Source of the DNA: Fretibacterium sp.
Lineage (GTDB): Bacteria > Synergistota > Synergistia > Synergistales > Aminobacteriaceae
Direction: 5' to 3'
Length of the DNA: 64,000 nt
Assembly (NCBI GenBank): GCA_024695065.1
Contig: JAILIX010000038.1
Location: 1-64,000, forward strand
The notes beneath the pieces were generated by a model. That model saw only the letters and a list, made by a program, of their open reading frames with translations, did not search any database and was not told where the DNA came from. Of the stretch, positions 17,053 to 26,859 are shown piece by piece. The stretch's first letter is position 1. Each line of letters begins with the position of its first letter. The translations under genes were made by a program, and so were the position numbers.

Positions 17053-17696
17053 TCATCCTCCAGTATCTCCTCAAGGGTTACAACGCCATACTTGAGGGCC
17101 AGCAGAAGCGCCTCGGTCTTATTCTTCGACCCCAGTTTGTCATAGATGGAAGCCAGATGGGTCTGAACCGTACGCTCACTGATAAACAGACGCTTGGCTA
17201 CTTCCTTGCTGGACAGCCCCCTGGCCGCCAGCAGCAGAACTTCTCTTTCGCGCGCAGAGAGCTGTTCAGGGACAAAATCGCTCTCTCCCATCACGGAAGC
17301 AACCTCGGGGTCAAGATAGAGGCCCCCTTTGGCAACGGTATTGATGGCAACTGTGAGTTCCCGGGGGCTCACTGTTTTAAGTACAAAGCCCTTTGCTCCG
17401 GCACGGAGGGAAGCCATAACATACTGCTGCGCGTCATAGGAGGTAAGCATAACCGTCGCAGTAGGAAGGCCCTCATTCTTAACCTTCTGAGCAACAGTGA
17501 CACCGTCCATTCCAGGCATACGAATATCCAGAAGGGCCACATCCGGCTTCAGCTCCTGGATCTGCTCCCATGCCCTGATTCCATCCTCAGCCTCTGCCAC
17601 GAGCTCAAAGGTGCTCTCGCGGCGAAGGAACTCCGCGATACCCGCCCGGGTCAGAGGGTGATCATCCGCCAAAATGATTTTGATAGTCATATCCAT
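17043..17696 (-). CDS. NarL/DegU-type response regulator
   Basis: 217 residues. The receiver domain has the acidic DD (11-12), phosphoacceptor Asp57 in VALLDIRMPG, Thr/Ser in VMLTSYD and Lys in GFVLKTVSP. The C-terminal LuxR/GerE helix-turn-helix is at ~150-205 (LSAREREVLLLAARGLSSKE, ERTVQTHLASIYDKLG). The short acidic end DEEE lies inside the tandem duplication that also contains the kinase start. The partner is the HisKA_3 kinase that follows. The HD hydrolase gene lies just upstream with only 8 nt between, so one transcript is likely. Confidence 0.95.
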   Translation of the reverse strand: MDMTIKIILADDHPLTRAGIAEFLRRESTFELVAEAEDGIRAWEQIQELKPDVALLDIRMPGMDGVTVAQKVKNEGLPTATVMLTSYDAQQYVMASLRAGAKGFVLKTVSPRELTVAINTVAKGGLYLDPEVASVMGESDFVPEQLSAREREVLLLAARGLSSKEVAKRLFISERTVQTHLASIYDKLGSKNKTEALLLALKYGVVTLEEILEDEEE

Positions 17697-17704
17697 GACC
17701 TCCC

Positions 17705-18271
17705 CTACATTCCAATCTGTTTCTCAATGGGCCGAAGGGCCTTAATAGTCTCTTCAATCACCGTATCCAGAGGCATCCCCATCTTCTCGGCACCTTCCCT
17801 GATAATCTCGCGGTTCACACCGCGGGCGAAGGCCTTGTCCTTCCATTTCTTCTTAACGGACTTCAGTTCAAGGTCAGCAAGGGAGCGAGAAGGCCGCACC
17901 AGCCCTGCCGTGATGACCAGACCAGTCAGTTCGTCGATGGTGAAGAGCGTTCGCTCCATTGCGCTGGACGGTTCCACATCCGAGCATATTCCGTAGCCGT
18001 GTGACACAACGGCATGGATGATATCCTCATCCACCCCGGCCTCACGCAACATATCCGGTGCAACGTGGCAGTGCCGTTCCGGCGTTTCCGTTGTCTGCTC
18101 CCAATCAATGTCATGCAGCAGTCCGACAACACCCCACAGATCCTCATCTTCCCCCGCAAGTTTTGCGAAGTGGCGCATTGTTCCCTCCACAGCCAGCGCG
18201 TGGTGGATGTGGGACTCTTCCTTATTATACTTTCTCAAAAGCTCAAGTGCCTGATCCCGATTGAGTCTCAC
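17705..18271 (-). CDS. HD-domain metal-dependent phosphohydrolase
   Basis: 188 residues from a GTG at 18271, chosen because an AGGAGGAGAGG site lies directly upstream; a longer reading from 18298 would include that site. The HD signature is complete: HHALAVEGTMRHFA, then LLHDIDWEQ, a later His in ERHCHVAPDMLREAG, and VVSHGYG. These hold one or two metal ions in phosphohydrolases acting on nucleotides or other phosphoesters. The substrate is unknown. It heads the two-component transcript and faces away from the deacetylase gene at 18383. Confidence 0.85.
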   Translation of the reverse strand: MRLNRDQALELLRKYNKEESHIHHALAVEGTMRHFAKLAGEDEDLWGVVGLLHDIDWEQTTETPERHCHVAPDMLREAGVDEDIIHAVVSHGYGICSDVEPSSAMERTLFTIDELTGLVITAGLVRPSRSLADLELKSVKKKWKDKAFARGVNREIIREGAEKMGMPLDTVIEETIKALRPIEKQIGM

Positions 18272-18382
18272 GGAACCTCTCCTCCTCATAAAGATCAATT
18301 TGTATTATTATATCTTTTATATTCAGGACTTCCCTATCGTAGAAGGCTGATTTTGAGGGAAGGATTTTAAAGTAAAGGACTG

Positions 18383-19072
18383 ATGCTGTTGCTGCATAGA
18401 AAGCTCGTGACCACCGCTCTTGCCCTGTTCCTTTGCGTAGAGTGGGGGCCGCTCAGCACAGAGCGGGGTCAATGGGGCATCGCCTCGGGAGATCCGTTCG
18501 TGAAGGAGGTGGTTCTCACTTTCGACGACGGCCCCCGGGAACATGGGATACAGGAGATCATGTCCGTGCTGGGAGACAGGAATGTCCCAGCGACATTTTT
18601 CCTTGTGGGGAAGTTTGCTGAGCGCTACTCGCCCATCACACTCTCTCTGGCTGCAGCCGGACACGAGATAGCCAACCACAGCTACACACACCCAAAGCTC
18701 TATCAACTGTGGGTAGAGAAGATTATGAGAGAGGCAGAGCGCTGTGACGAAGTCATGGAGAATCTGGGCCTGAGAAAGACGCGCTTTTTGAGACCGCCGG
18801 GAGGAAGTTTCAACCTCAAGGTATTCAATGCCATGCGTCGCAAGGGCCTGAAACTAGGTCTGTGGAGCCTGAACAGCGCAGACTACACAGGACGCCCCGC
18901 AGAAGAGATTGTCCGTCTTGTTACACACAGCGTCAAACCAGGAACGGTGGTGTTGATGCATTCCGGCGTTCCCAACACCGTAACAGCCCTGCCGGAGATT
19001 ATCCAGAATCTCCTCATGCAAGGCTTTCGTTTCGTCCGGCTGGAAGATATGTGGAACGGCGGAAGGACGTAG
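18383..19072 (+). CDS. Exported polysaccharide deacetylase (NodB family)
   Basis: 229 residues. A short N-terminal hydrophobic segment (LVTTALALFLCVEW) suggests export or anchoring. The NodB domain shows the catalytic and metal residues: Asp48-Asp49 in LTFDDGP, His99 and His103 in HSYTH, and the RPPGGSFN motif. The LMHSG stretch near the end supplies the last motif. It would remove N-acetyl groups from peptidoglycan or another glycan; length and motifs resemble the peptidoglycan deacetylases PdaA/PdaB. An AAAGGA site precedes the ATG. It is divergent from the HD-hydrolase unit. Confidence 0.9.
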   Translation: MLLLHRKLVTTALALFLCVEWGPLSTERGQWGIASGDPFVKEVVLTFDDGPREHGIQEIMSVLGDRNVPATFFLVGKFAERYSPITLSLAAAGHEIANHSYTHPKLYQLWVEKIMREAERCDEVMENLGLRKTRFLRPPGGSFNLKVFNAMRRKGLKLGLWSLNSADYTGRPAEEIVRLVTHSVKPGTVVLMHSGVPNTVTALPEIIQNLLMQGFRFVRLEDMWNGGRT

Positions 19073-19088
19073 AGATATTTTGTAATTA

Positions 19089-19119
19089 CAATGAACAGAA
19101 CTTCTGATTTTGTTCATTG
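19089..19119 (+). terminator. Possible weak hairpin after the deacetylase gene
   Basis: CAATGAACA (19089-19097) and TGTTCATTG (19111-19119) form a 9-bp perfect inverted repeat with a 13-nt loop, 17 nt after the stop codon. It is AT-rich and has no T-run, so termination is doubtful; a regulatory site is equally possible. Confidence 0.3.
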
Positions 19120-19249
19120 GCGTACGAAGTGTTAATAAGGGAATGTTTTGACGCAGAGACAGGCAATTCAAGGGTTAATTTTATCAGATAAACAAGTGAT
19201 TATGGTAGAATGAATCCGTTTAAATCCAGACAAGGCAGAAGGGACAGCA

Positions 19250-21364
19250 ATGCAGAAAATCTTAAAGGTCCAGGAGGCATACCCCGGTGACGCACTGAAG
19301 GGTATCGTGCGGCTACACCCTGAGGACATGGCTGAGCTGGGGCTCTCCGAGGGAGAGATTATCGAGCTTACAGGAAAGAGGACGACTGCGGCCCGAGTCA
19401 GGACAGGAGAGCCGGAAACCAGCCGGGGCATCATTCAGATGGACGGACTGCTCCGTGAGAACGCAGCCGTCTCTCTGGACGACAATGTCAATGTCGAGGG
19501 GAGTGTGACCTACCACTTTGCCGGCAGCGCAACGTTCCAGCCTCTCACAAACACCAACCTCTCCGACAAGGAAAAAGACGAAGCCTACATTCTGTCGCTT
19601 CTCGTGGGACAGGCCATACGGGCCGGAGATCGCGTGCGGCTCAACCTCTTCGGGACACGCGTGTGCGACTTCCGCGTCACGGCAACAACACCGGAAGGAA
19701 CAGCCGTCATCAATCCCTCCACCTATCTGAACCTGATTAAGCCCGCGGAAGTAACTCAGCCGCACAAAGTTTCTTATGAAGACATCGGCGGTCTGGGCTC
19801 TCAAATACGCAAGGTGCGCGAGATGATAGAACTACCGCTGCGCTTTCCGCAGATTTTTGAGAGACTGGGTATTCAACCGCCCAAGGGTGTTTTACTCTAC
19901 GGGCCTCCAGGTACAGGCAAGACTGTCATCGCCCGTGCTGTGGCCAACGAAACTGACGCCTGGTTCACTCACATCTCCGGACCTGAGGTCATTGGAAAGT
20001 TCTACGGTGAGAGCGAGGAGCGGATACGCAGCATCTTCGAGGAGGCTCAGGAGCGTGCCCCCTCCATTATCTTTATTGATGAAATCGATGCTATTGCCCC
20101 CAAACGCGAGGATATGGGCGGTGAGAAGCAGGTGGAACGCCGGGTTGTCGCTCAGCTTCTGGCCCTGATGGATGGACTGGAGTCTCGTGGACAAGTTGTT
20201 GTTATTGGGGCAACAAATATCCCAAATGCGTTGGATCCAGCTCTTCGTCGCCCGGGACGCTTTGACCGGGAAATTGCTGTCCCTATCCCTGACCGGAATG
20301 GAAGGTTGGAGATACTGCAGATTCACACGCGGGGAATGCCCCTCGCGAAGGATGTAGATCTCAGGAAGGTAGCGGATCTTTCCCATGGATTCGTCGGCGC
20401 GGATTTGGAAGCTCTGGCCAAGGAGGCTGCCATGGCGTGCGTCCGGGACATCCTGCCTCACGTCAATCTCCAGACTCAGGAGATACCCTATGAAAAAGTC
20501 GCCGCACTTGAAGTAGGAATGCGGCATTTCATGACAGCGCTCATGGAAATTGAGCCTTCTGCTGTCCGTGAGGTTTTTGTTGAAATCCCCAACGTTTCCT
20601 GGGAGGATGTGGGGGGACTGGAGGAGATAAAGGAAGAACTCGTACACGCTGTAAAGTGGCCCATGCAGCATTCCTCACTTTTTGAGAGGTGCGGCATCAG
20701 GCCAGTGCGGGGTATCCTGCTGCACGGTCCTTCCGGCACGGGCAAGACGCTTTTGGCAAGGGCACTGGCGAGAGAAAGCGGCGTCAACTTTATCTCTGTC
20801 CAGAGCGCTTCCATTATGTCCCGCTACCTTGGCGAGAGCGAGCGGGCCATCCGTGAAATCTTCCGCGTTGCCCGGCAGGCAGCCCCTTCTATTCTCTATT
20901 TTGACGAGATCGACGCACTTTTCCCCACCAGCGAAGCTGCCAGCGCAACAGAGGGACGTGTCCTTGGGCAATTTCTTTCAGAAATGAGCGGTATTGAAGA
21001 CCTTCAGGGAGTTATTGTTTTAGCAACAACTAATTGTCCAGAACATCTTGATCCTTCACTTCTCGCAGCGGGGCGCTTCGATCTTATGCTGGAACTTCCC
21101 CTCCCCGATCGTAAGGCACGTGAACAGATATTCCGCATTGAGCTCCGTAAGAAGCCCCTTGCACCGGATGTACACCTGGAAGATCTCGCGGAGCGCACCG
21201 ATGGAGCCAGTGGCGCAGACATTGCCCTTATCTGCCGCCGGGCAGCAATGGAAGCATTGAAATCAAGTCTTGCCCTCGGTCAGGAGACACTTCTTATTGA
21301 GCCAGCACACTTCGAGACAGCCCTTCAATTAAGATCAAAAAGTGTTGTACTTCAAAACAAATAA
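19250..21364 (+). CDS. CDC48/VCP-type AAA+ ATPase
   Basis: 704 residues with the architecture of archaeal VAT/eukaryotic p97: an N-domain (~1-175; double-psi barrel beginning LKVQEAYPGDALKGIVRLHP) and two AAA modules. D1 has Walker A GPPGTGKT (~218-225), Walker B IIFIDEID and RRPGRFDRE. D2 has Walker A GPSGTGKT, Walker B ILYFDEID and AAGRFD, so the first arginine of the usual RPGRFD finger region is replaced by Ala. It should form a hexamer that unfolds proteins using ATP. Such genes are typical of archaea and sparse in bacteria, suggesting ancient transfer. No proteasome or partner gene is adjacent. Confidence 0.93.
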   Translation: MQKILKVQEAYPGDALKGIVRLHPEDMAELGLSEGEIIELTGKRTTAARVRTGEPETSRGIIQMDGLLRENAAVSLDDNVNVEGSVTYHFAGSATFQPLTNTNLSDKEKDEAYILSLLVGQAIRAGDRVRLNLFGTRVCDFRVTATTPEGTAVINPSTYLNLIKPAEVTQPHKVSYEDIGGLGSQIRKVREMIELPLRFPQIFERLGIQPPKGVLLYGPPGTGKTVIARAVANETDAWFTHISGPEVIGKFYGESEERIRSIFEEAQERAPSIIFIDEIDAIAPKREDMGGEKQVERRVVAQLLALMDGLESRGQVVVIGATNIPNALDPALRRPGRFDREIAVPIPDRNGRLEILQIHTRGMPLAKDVDLRKVADLSHGFVGADLEALAKEAAMACVRDILPHVNLQTQEIPYEKVAALEVGMRHFMTALMEIEPSAVREVFVEIPNVSWEDVGGLEEIKEELVHAVKWPMQHSSLFERCGIRPVRGILLHGPSGTGKTLLARALARESGVNFISVQSASIMSRYLGESERAIREIFRVARQAAPSILYFDEIDALFPTSEAASATEGRVLGQFLSEMSGIEDLQGVIVLATTNCPEHLDPSLLAAGRFDLMLELPLPDRKAREQIFRIELRKKPLAPDVHLEDLAERTDGASGADIALICRRAAMEALKSSLALGQETLLIEPAHFETALQLRSKSVVLQNK

Positions 21365-21384
21365 TATGAAAGGAGTTATTGTTA

Positions 21385-22251
21385 ATGAAACAGATTATTT
21401 TATCCCTTCTGTTTTTAATGCTCATCACAGGAACAGCCACCGCACAATCTGCACCCTTTAAGCTTGGCAGTATGCAGGTCTTTCCCCTGCTTGATGCGCA
21501 GGGAAAAAGCCCTGCCTCATTGCTTGTGGGTGCGACGGAAGAACAGGTTGCTCAGTATGTCCCGGAGGGAGAACTGCGCAGCCAGATTCTGGCATTTCTT
21601 GTAAAAATCTCTGATCAAAATTTCCTGTTTGATACAGGCCTGGGCACTGCCAGAGGCGGAAAAGTGATGGATGCGCTCAAAGCATTGGACGTTTCTCCGT
21701 CGGACATTGATGCAGTTTTTCTGACGCATCTGCACATGGATCACGTTGGCGGATTGACGGACGCCAACGGCAAGGCTATATTCTCCAAGGCCGAGGTGTA
21801 TGTCTCACGGGTTGAGCGGGAATGGTGGTGTGAGGAACAGAAGGACAAAAACATCATAAAAGCCTTCGCTCCTTATGAAGGAAGGTTGCGTGTTTTTGAG
21901 TTTGGGGAGAGTCCTCTGCCCGGCATTACAGCTATTGATGCCTCCGGCCACACGCCTGGGCACACCGTTTTTCACGTCAGGGCAGGTGAAGGGGAGCTGC
22001 TTGTCATAGGCGACATCCTTCATTTTGCCGAAATACAGCTTCCACTGCCTCAGATTGCGGTAAAATATGACACCTGTCAGGAAAAAGCGCCCAAAGCCCG
22101 GAAATATATCCTGGATATGGCGGCGGATAAAAAAATTCCTGTAGCGGGAATGCACTGCCCGTTTCCAGGGCTTTGGTGTATTGCGAAAAAAAGCGGCGGG
22201 GGGTATGAAGCTTCCCGCGCCACTCAGGAGAATCAGGTCCGGCCTTTCTGA
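21385..22251 (+). CDS. Exported MBL-fold metallo-hydrolase
   Basis: 288 residues from the ATG at 21385, 10 nt after AGGAG; a TTG two codons earlier is too close to the site. The signal peptide is MKQIILSLLFLMLITGTATA, cleaved near QSAP. The metallo-beta-lactamase fold is shown by FLTHLHMDHVGGL (metal-binding HxHxDH), a later His in ASGHTPGH, Asp in LVIGDILH and a final MHCPFPG His. This set resembles the lactonase/hydrolase branch rather than true beta-lactamases. The substrate is unknown. It follows the CDC48 gene by 20 nt and probably shares its transcript. Confidence 0.88.
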   Translation: MKQIILSLLFLMLITGTATAQSAPFKLGSMQVFPLLDAQGKSPASLLVGATEEQVAQYVPEGELRSQILAFLVKISDQNFLFDTGLGTARGGKVMDALKALDVSPSDIDAVFLTHLHMDHVGGLTDANGKAIFSKAEVYVSRVEREWWCEEQKDKNIIKAFAPYEGRLRVFEFGESPLPGITAIDASGHTPGHTVFHVRAGEGELLVIGDILHFAEIQLPLPQIAVKYDTCQEKAPKARKYILDMAADKKIPVAGMHCPFPGLWCIAKKSGGGYEASRATQENQVRPF

Positions 22252-22303
22252 TGCAGCAGCCAGATATATAAAATGAATGTAATGTAAGGAGGAACATTTT
22301 CGG

Positions 22304-22636
22304 ATGAACACAAACATTGTTTATCATAAGGACACGCAGCCACGGGATTTGGGCGGCGGCATGACCCGCAGGGTGCTGGCCTACTCTCCCCAGCTGATGA
22401 CAGCAGAGGTTTCTCTTGAGCAGGGCAGCACGATTGCTGTTCACAGCCACCCTCACTGTCAGAACACCTACATTCTCTCCGGCCGTTTCCGATTCACCGT
22501 GGAGGGTGAAGATGTTGAAGTCTCCACGGGGGATACACTGGCGCTTCCCCCCCACACCCCACACAGTACCTTCTGTCTGGAACCGGGGAGCCTGCTGGAC
22601 GTCTTCACCCCCATGCGCGAGGACTTTGTGGGTTAA
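22304..22636 (+). CDS. Small cupin-domain protein (KdgF-like)
   Basis: 110 residues, one cupin barrel. Motif 1 is HSHPHCQNTYILSGRFRF, with two or three His and a Gln/Glu for metal binding, and motif 2 is LALPPHTPHSTFC. Spacing resembles KdgF-type proteins that linearise unsaturated uronates, but the wider single-domain cupin family has many other roles. No pectin or uronate genes are nearby, so I leave it unnamed. GGAGG precedes the ATG by about 9 nt. Confidence 0.85.
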   Translation: MNTNIVYHKDTQPRDLGGGMTRRVLAYSPQLMTAEVSLEQGSTIAVHSHPHCQNTYILSGRFRFTVEGEDVEVSTGDTLALPPHTPHSTFCLEPGSLLDVFTPMREDFVG

Positions 22637-22670
22637 TAGTTATATACGCACTGAGGACAATTTTTTTTAA

Positions 22671-24692
<2,022 letters not shown>

Positions 24693-24707
24693 GGATTGCC
24701 GGCTATC

Positions 24708-24736
24708 TTGACTTTCAGGAGTATCTGTGCCATCAT
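24708..24736 (+). promoter_or_regulatory. Candidate promoter of the aromatic operon
   Basis: TTGACT (24708-24713, five of six to consensus), a 17-nt spacer, then CATCAT (24731-24736, four of six). It begins 16 nt after the gyrB stop and would start a transcript near 24743, about 30 nt before the leader-peptide ATG. No terminator is seen between gyrB and this site, so read-through from gyrB is possible. Confidence 0.45.
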
Positions 24737-24775
24737 ATGGATTAAGTTAGTTTTAGAAAGTTTGAGGTCATCGTT

Positions 24776-24880
24776 ATGAGAAGTCTTAACCTTACAGCCG
24801 CATACTTTAGCAACTATTTCCGCTTTACCTATTATTGGGGTAAGGCAAATTTTTGTTTGGCTGGTCCGGGGAAAGACTGA
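24776..24880 (+). CDS. Aromatic-rich leader peptide (attenuator control peptide)
   Basis: A 34-codon frame from ATG 24776 to TGA 24880, with GAGG 8 nt upstream of the start. Residues 10-21 read YFSNYFRFTYYW: four Tyr, three Phe and one Trp in 12 residues; one more Phe comes at 26. It sits directly before DAHP synthase and the rest of the shikimate operon, with a terminator stem 25 nt after its stop codon. This is the arrangement of trp, phe and his leader peptides, in which ribosome stalling at scarce charged tRNAs prevents termination. The peptide itself probably has no other role. Confidence 0.8.
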   Translation: MRSLNLTAAYFSNYFRFTYYWGKANFCLAGPGKD

Positions 24881-24936
24881 TGCAGTTTACTTAAACAGGT
24901 GTTTTAACGCCCCTCGCAGCCAAAGCGAGGGGCGTT
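24822..24936 (+). promoter_or_regulatory. Transcription attenuator of the aromatic operon
   Basis: Three pairings are visible. (1) GCTTTACC (24822-24829) with GGTAAGGC (24839-24846), one G-U pair, whose 9-nt loop is exactly the Tyr-Tyr-Trp codons. (2) A possible antiterminator, GGCTG...GGGG (24859-24871) with CCCC...CAGCC (24910-24921). (3) The terminator stem 24906-24936. Pairings 2 and 3 exclude each other. A ribosome stalled at Tyr/Trp codons leaves 24859-24871 free; one that reaches the stop at 24880 covers it. The model is inferred from sequence only. Confidence 0.65.
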
Positions 24937-24940
24937 TTAT
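24906..24940 (+). terminator. Rho-independent terminator in the aromatic leader
   Basis: AACGCCCCTCGC (24906-24917) and GCGAGGGGCGTT (24925-24936) form a perfect 12-bp stem with a 7-nt loop, followed by TTAT; the stem end and tail together give GTTTTATT. It lies between the leader-peptide stop and the aroF ribosome site, so it acts as an attenuator rather than an end-of-operon signal. Confidence 0.85.
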
Positions 24941-24973
24941 TGACTTAATGAGGCTTAATGAGGAGGAAACGAA

Positions 24974-26014
24974 ATGATTATTGTACTGAAGGAAAACCCT
25001 GATCCCGCTCAGCTTGATGGACTCATCAGCTGGCTTCATGAGAAGGGGCTCCAGGTTCACACCAGCACAGGGGAGTCCCACATTGTACTGGGCCTTGTCG
25101 GCGACACCGCCTCGATGGATGTTGACCTTATCGCAGCTCTTGACATCGTTCAAAGTGTTAAGCGTGTTCAGGAACCCTATAAGAAAGCCAATCGGAAGTT
25201 CAATCCGATGGACACTGTCATCCAGATTGGAAATTCCCAAAACAGTGTGCAAATCGGCGGCGGCACGCTCACCATCATGGCGGGGCCCTGCTCTGTAGAA
25301 ACAGAGGAGCAGATTCTCACTGTGGCAAAAGCCGTGAAGCAGAGCGGCGCCACAATGCTCCGCGGAGGAGCTTTTAAGCCGCGAACTTCCCCCTATTCTT
25401 TTCAGGGCAAGGGAGTTGAGGGACTGAGGCTCCTGAGCCTGGCCAAGAAGGCTACCGGTCTGCCCATCGTCACAGAGCTGATGGAGGTCCACCAGCTTGA
25501 ATACTTCGACGACGTGGATATCATTCAGGTTGGGGCGCGCAATATGCAGAACTTCAATCTTCTCAAAGAACTGGGGCGCCAGAGTAAGCCCATCCTCCTA
25601 AAACGCGGCATGTCCGCCACTCTTGAGGAACTGCTGATGAGCGCAGAGTATGTCATGAGCGAGGGGAATGAGAAGGTCATCCTCTGCGAACGGGGCATCC
25701 GGACCTTTGAGACTGCAACACGCAATACTCTTGATCTCTCCTCTGTCCCGGTGCTGCGGCAGCTGAGTCATCTTCCAATCATCGTTGACCCCAGCCATGC
25801 AACAGGCAAAGCAGCCCTCGTCCCTCCCATGGCAGTCGCGGCAGTGGCAGCCGGGGCAGACGGGCTCATCATTGAGGTCCATAATGATCCTCAACATGCT
25901 CTGTGCGACGGCAGCCAGTCCCTGCGCCCTGAAGTGTTCGACACGCTGGCCAGAAAGCTCTCTGCTGTGCATGAAGTCATGCAAAATCTTGAGAAAATGG
26001 ATAAAGCATCATGA
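24974..26014 (+). CDS. aroF: DAHP synthase (type I-beta)
   Basis: 346 residues. Catalyses PEP plus erythrose-4-phosphate to DAHP, the entry step of aromatic synthesis. Residues 1-~70 form the ferredoxin-like N-terminal extension known from Thermotoga-type enzymes, which mediates Tyr/Phe feedback. The barrel follows: [44 protein letters not shown], and VDPSHATGK with metal/substrate residues. AGGAGG precedes the ATG by 7 nt. First enzyme gene of the operon, its stop overlaps the tyrA start by 4 nt. Symbols aroF, aroG and aroH are all used for this family. Confidence 0.95.
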   Translation: MIIVLKENPDPAQLDGLISWLHEKGLQVHTSTGESHIVLGLVGDTASMDVDLIAALDIVQSVKRVQEPYKKANRKFNPMDTVIQIGNSQNSVQIGGGTLTIMAGPCSVETEEQILTVAKAVKQSGATMLRGGAFKPRTSPYSFQGKGVEGLRLLSLAKKATGLPIVTELMEVHQLEYFDDVDIIQVGARNMQNFNLLKELGRQSKPILLKRGMSATLEELLMSAEYVMSEGNEKVILCERGIRTFETATRNTLDLSSVPVLRQLSHLPIIVDPSHATGKAALVPPMAVAAVAAGADGLIIEVHNDPQHALCDGSQSLRPEVFDTLARKLSAVHEVMQNLEKMDKAS

Positions 26015-26859
26015 ACGCAAGAATGAATATCGGCATTGTGGGCCTGGGGCTCATCGGCGGCTCCATGGCAAAAAGCATCAAGACAAGAACGCAGCACACT
26101 GTCTGGGGTGAAGATACGGACAGCGAAACCATGTCTCTGGCGCGCCTCTGCGGAGCTATTGATGCCCCTTTGACCGGAGAAAACATCTCCGTCTGCGATA
26201 TGATTCTGCTGGCCGTTGCCCCTCATGCGGCGATTGAATGGGTTAAGTCCCACGCGGAGAAGATTTCTTCCCAAACAACCGTTGTAGATCTATGTGGTGT
26301 AAAACGGGTCGTCTGCAGCCTTTTATCTCCAATAGCGCACGAATACGGGTTCACATTCATTGGCGGGCATCCTATGGCCGGCACGGAACGCAGCGGTTTT
26401 GTGAACTCACTGCCGGACCTCTTCGCAGGAACCTCCATGATCCTTACGCCGGAGCCGGGAACAGACATCCAGCTTCTGGAAAAACTCAAGGCTTTCTTCT
26501 CTGATATTGGCTTTGCTTCTCTTACCTTCACCCAGCCGGAGGAGCATGACCGCATCATCGCCTATACCTCACAGCTGGCCCACGTTGTGTCCAGTTCCTA
26601 CGTGAAGTCCCCTGACGCAACGCGGCGGCGCGGCTTCTCCGCAGGGAGTTTTCGGGATATGACACGCGTGGCTCGTCTGGACGAAAAAATGTGGACGGAG
26701 CTCTTTCTGGACAATGGAGACTTTCTGACAGAACAGCTTGAGATTCTCATCGCCCACATGACGGAGTATTTAGAGGCACTCAGGGCTAAGGACGCTCCCA
26801 GGCTTCAGGCACTGCTGAAGGATGGCCGTGAGAAGAAGGCCCTGGTGGGAGGCAACTGA
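26011..26859 (+). CDS. tyrA: Prephenate dehydrogenase
   Basis: 282 residues. Oxidatively decarboxylates prephenate to 4-hydroxyphenylpyruvate using NAD(P)+. The dinucleotide-binding motif GIVGLGLIGGSMAKSI is at the N-terminus; family motifs follow as CGVKR, FIGGHPMAGTERSGF and TSQLAHVVSS. No chorismate mutase or ACT domain is fused, so feedback control, if any, lies elsewhere. ATG overlaps the aroF stop (ATGA), and its own stop overlaps the aroB ATG by 1 nt. The NAD versus NADP preference cannot be judged here. Confidence 0.94.
   Translation: MNARMNIGIVGLGLIGGSMAKSIKTRTQHTVWGEDTDSETMSLARLCGAIDAPLTGENISVCDMILLAVAPHAAIEWVKSHAEKISSQTTVVDLCGVKRVVCSLLSPIAHEYGFTFIGGHPMAGTERSGFVNSLPDLFAGTSMILTPEPGTDIQLLEKLKAFFSDIGFASLTFTQPEEHDRIIAYTSQLAHVVSSSYVKSPDATRRRGFSAGSFRDMTRVARLDEKMWTELFLDNGDFLTEQLEILIAHMTEYLEALRAKDAPRLQALLKDGREKKALVGGN

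Noticed and set aside
16953-17996. 347-codon plus-strand frame
   Set aside because: Antisense shadow of the NarL-type regulator and HD hydrolase.
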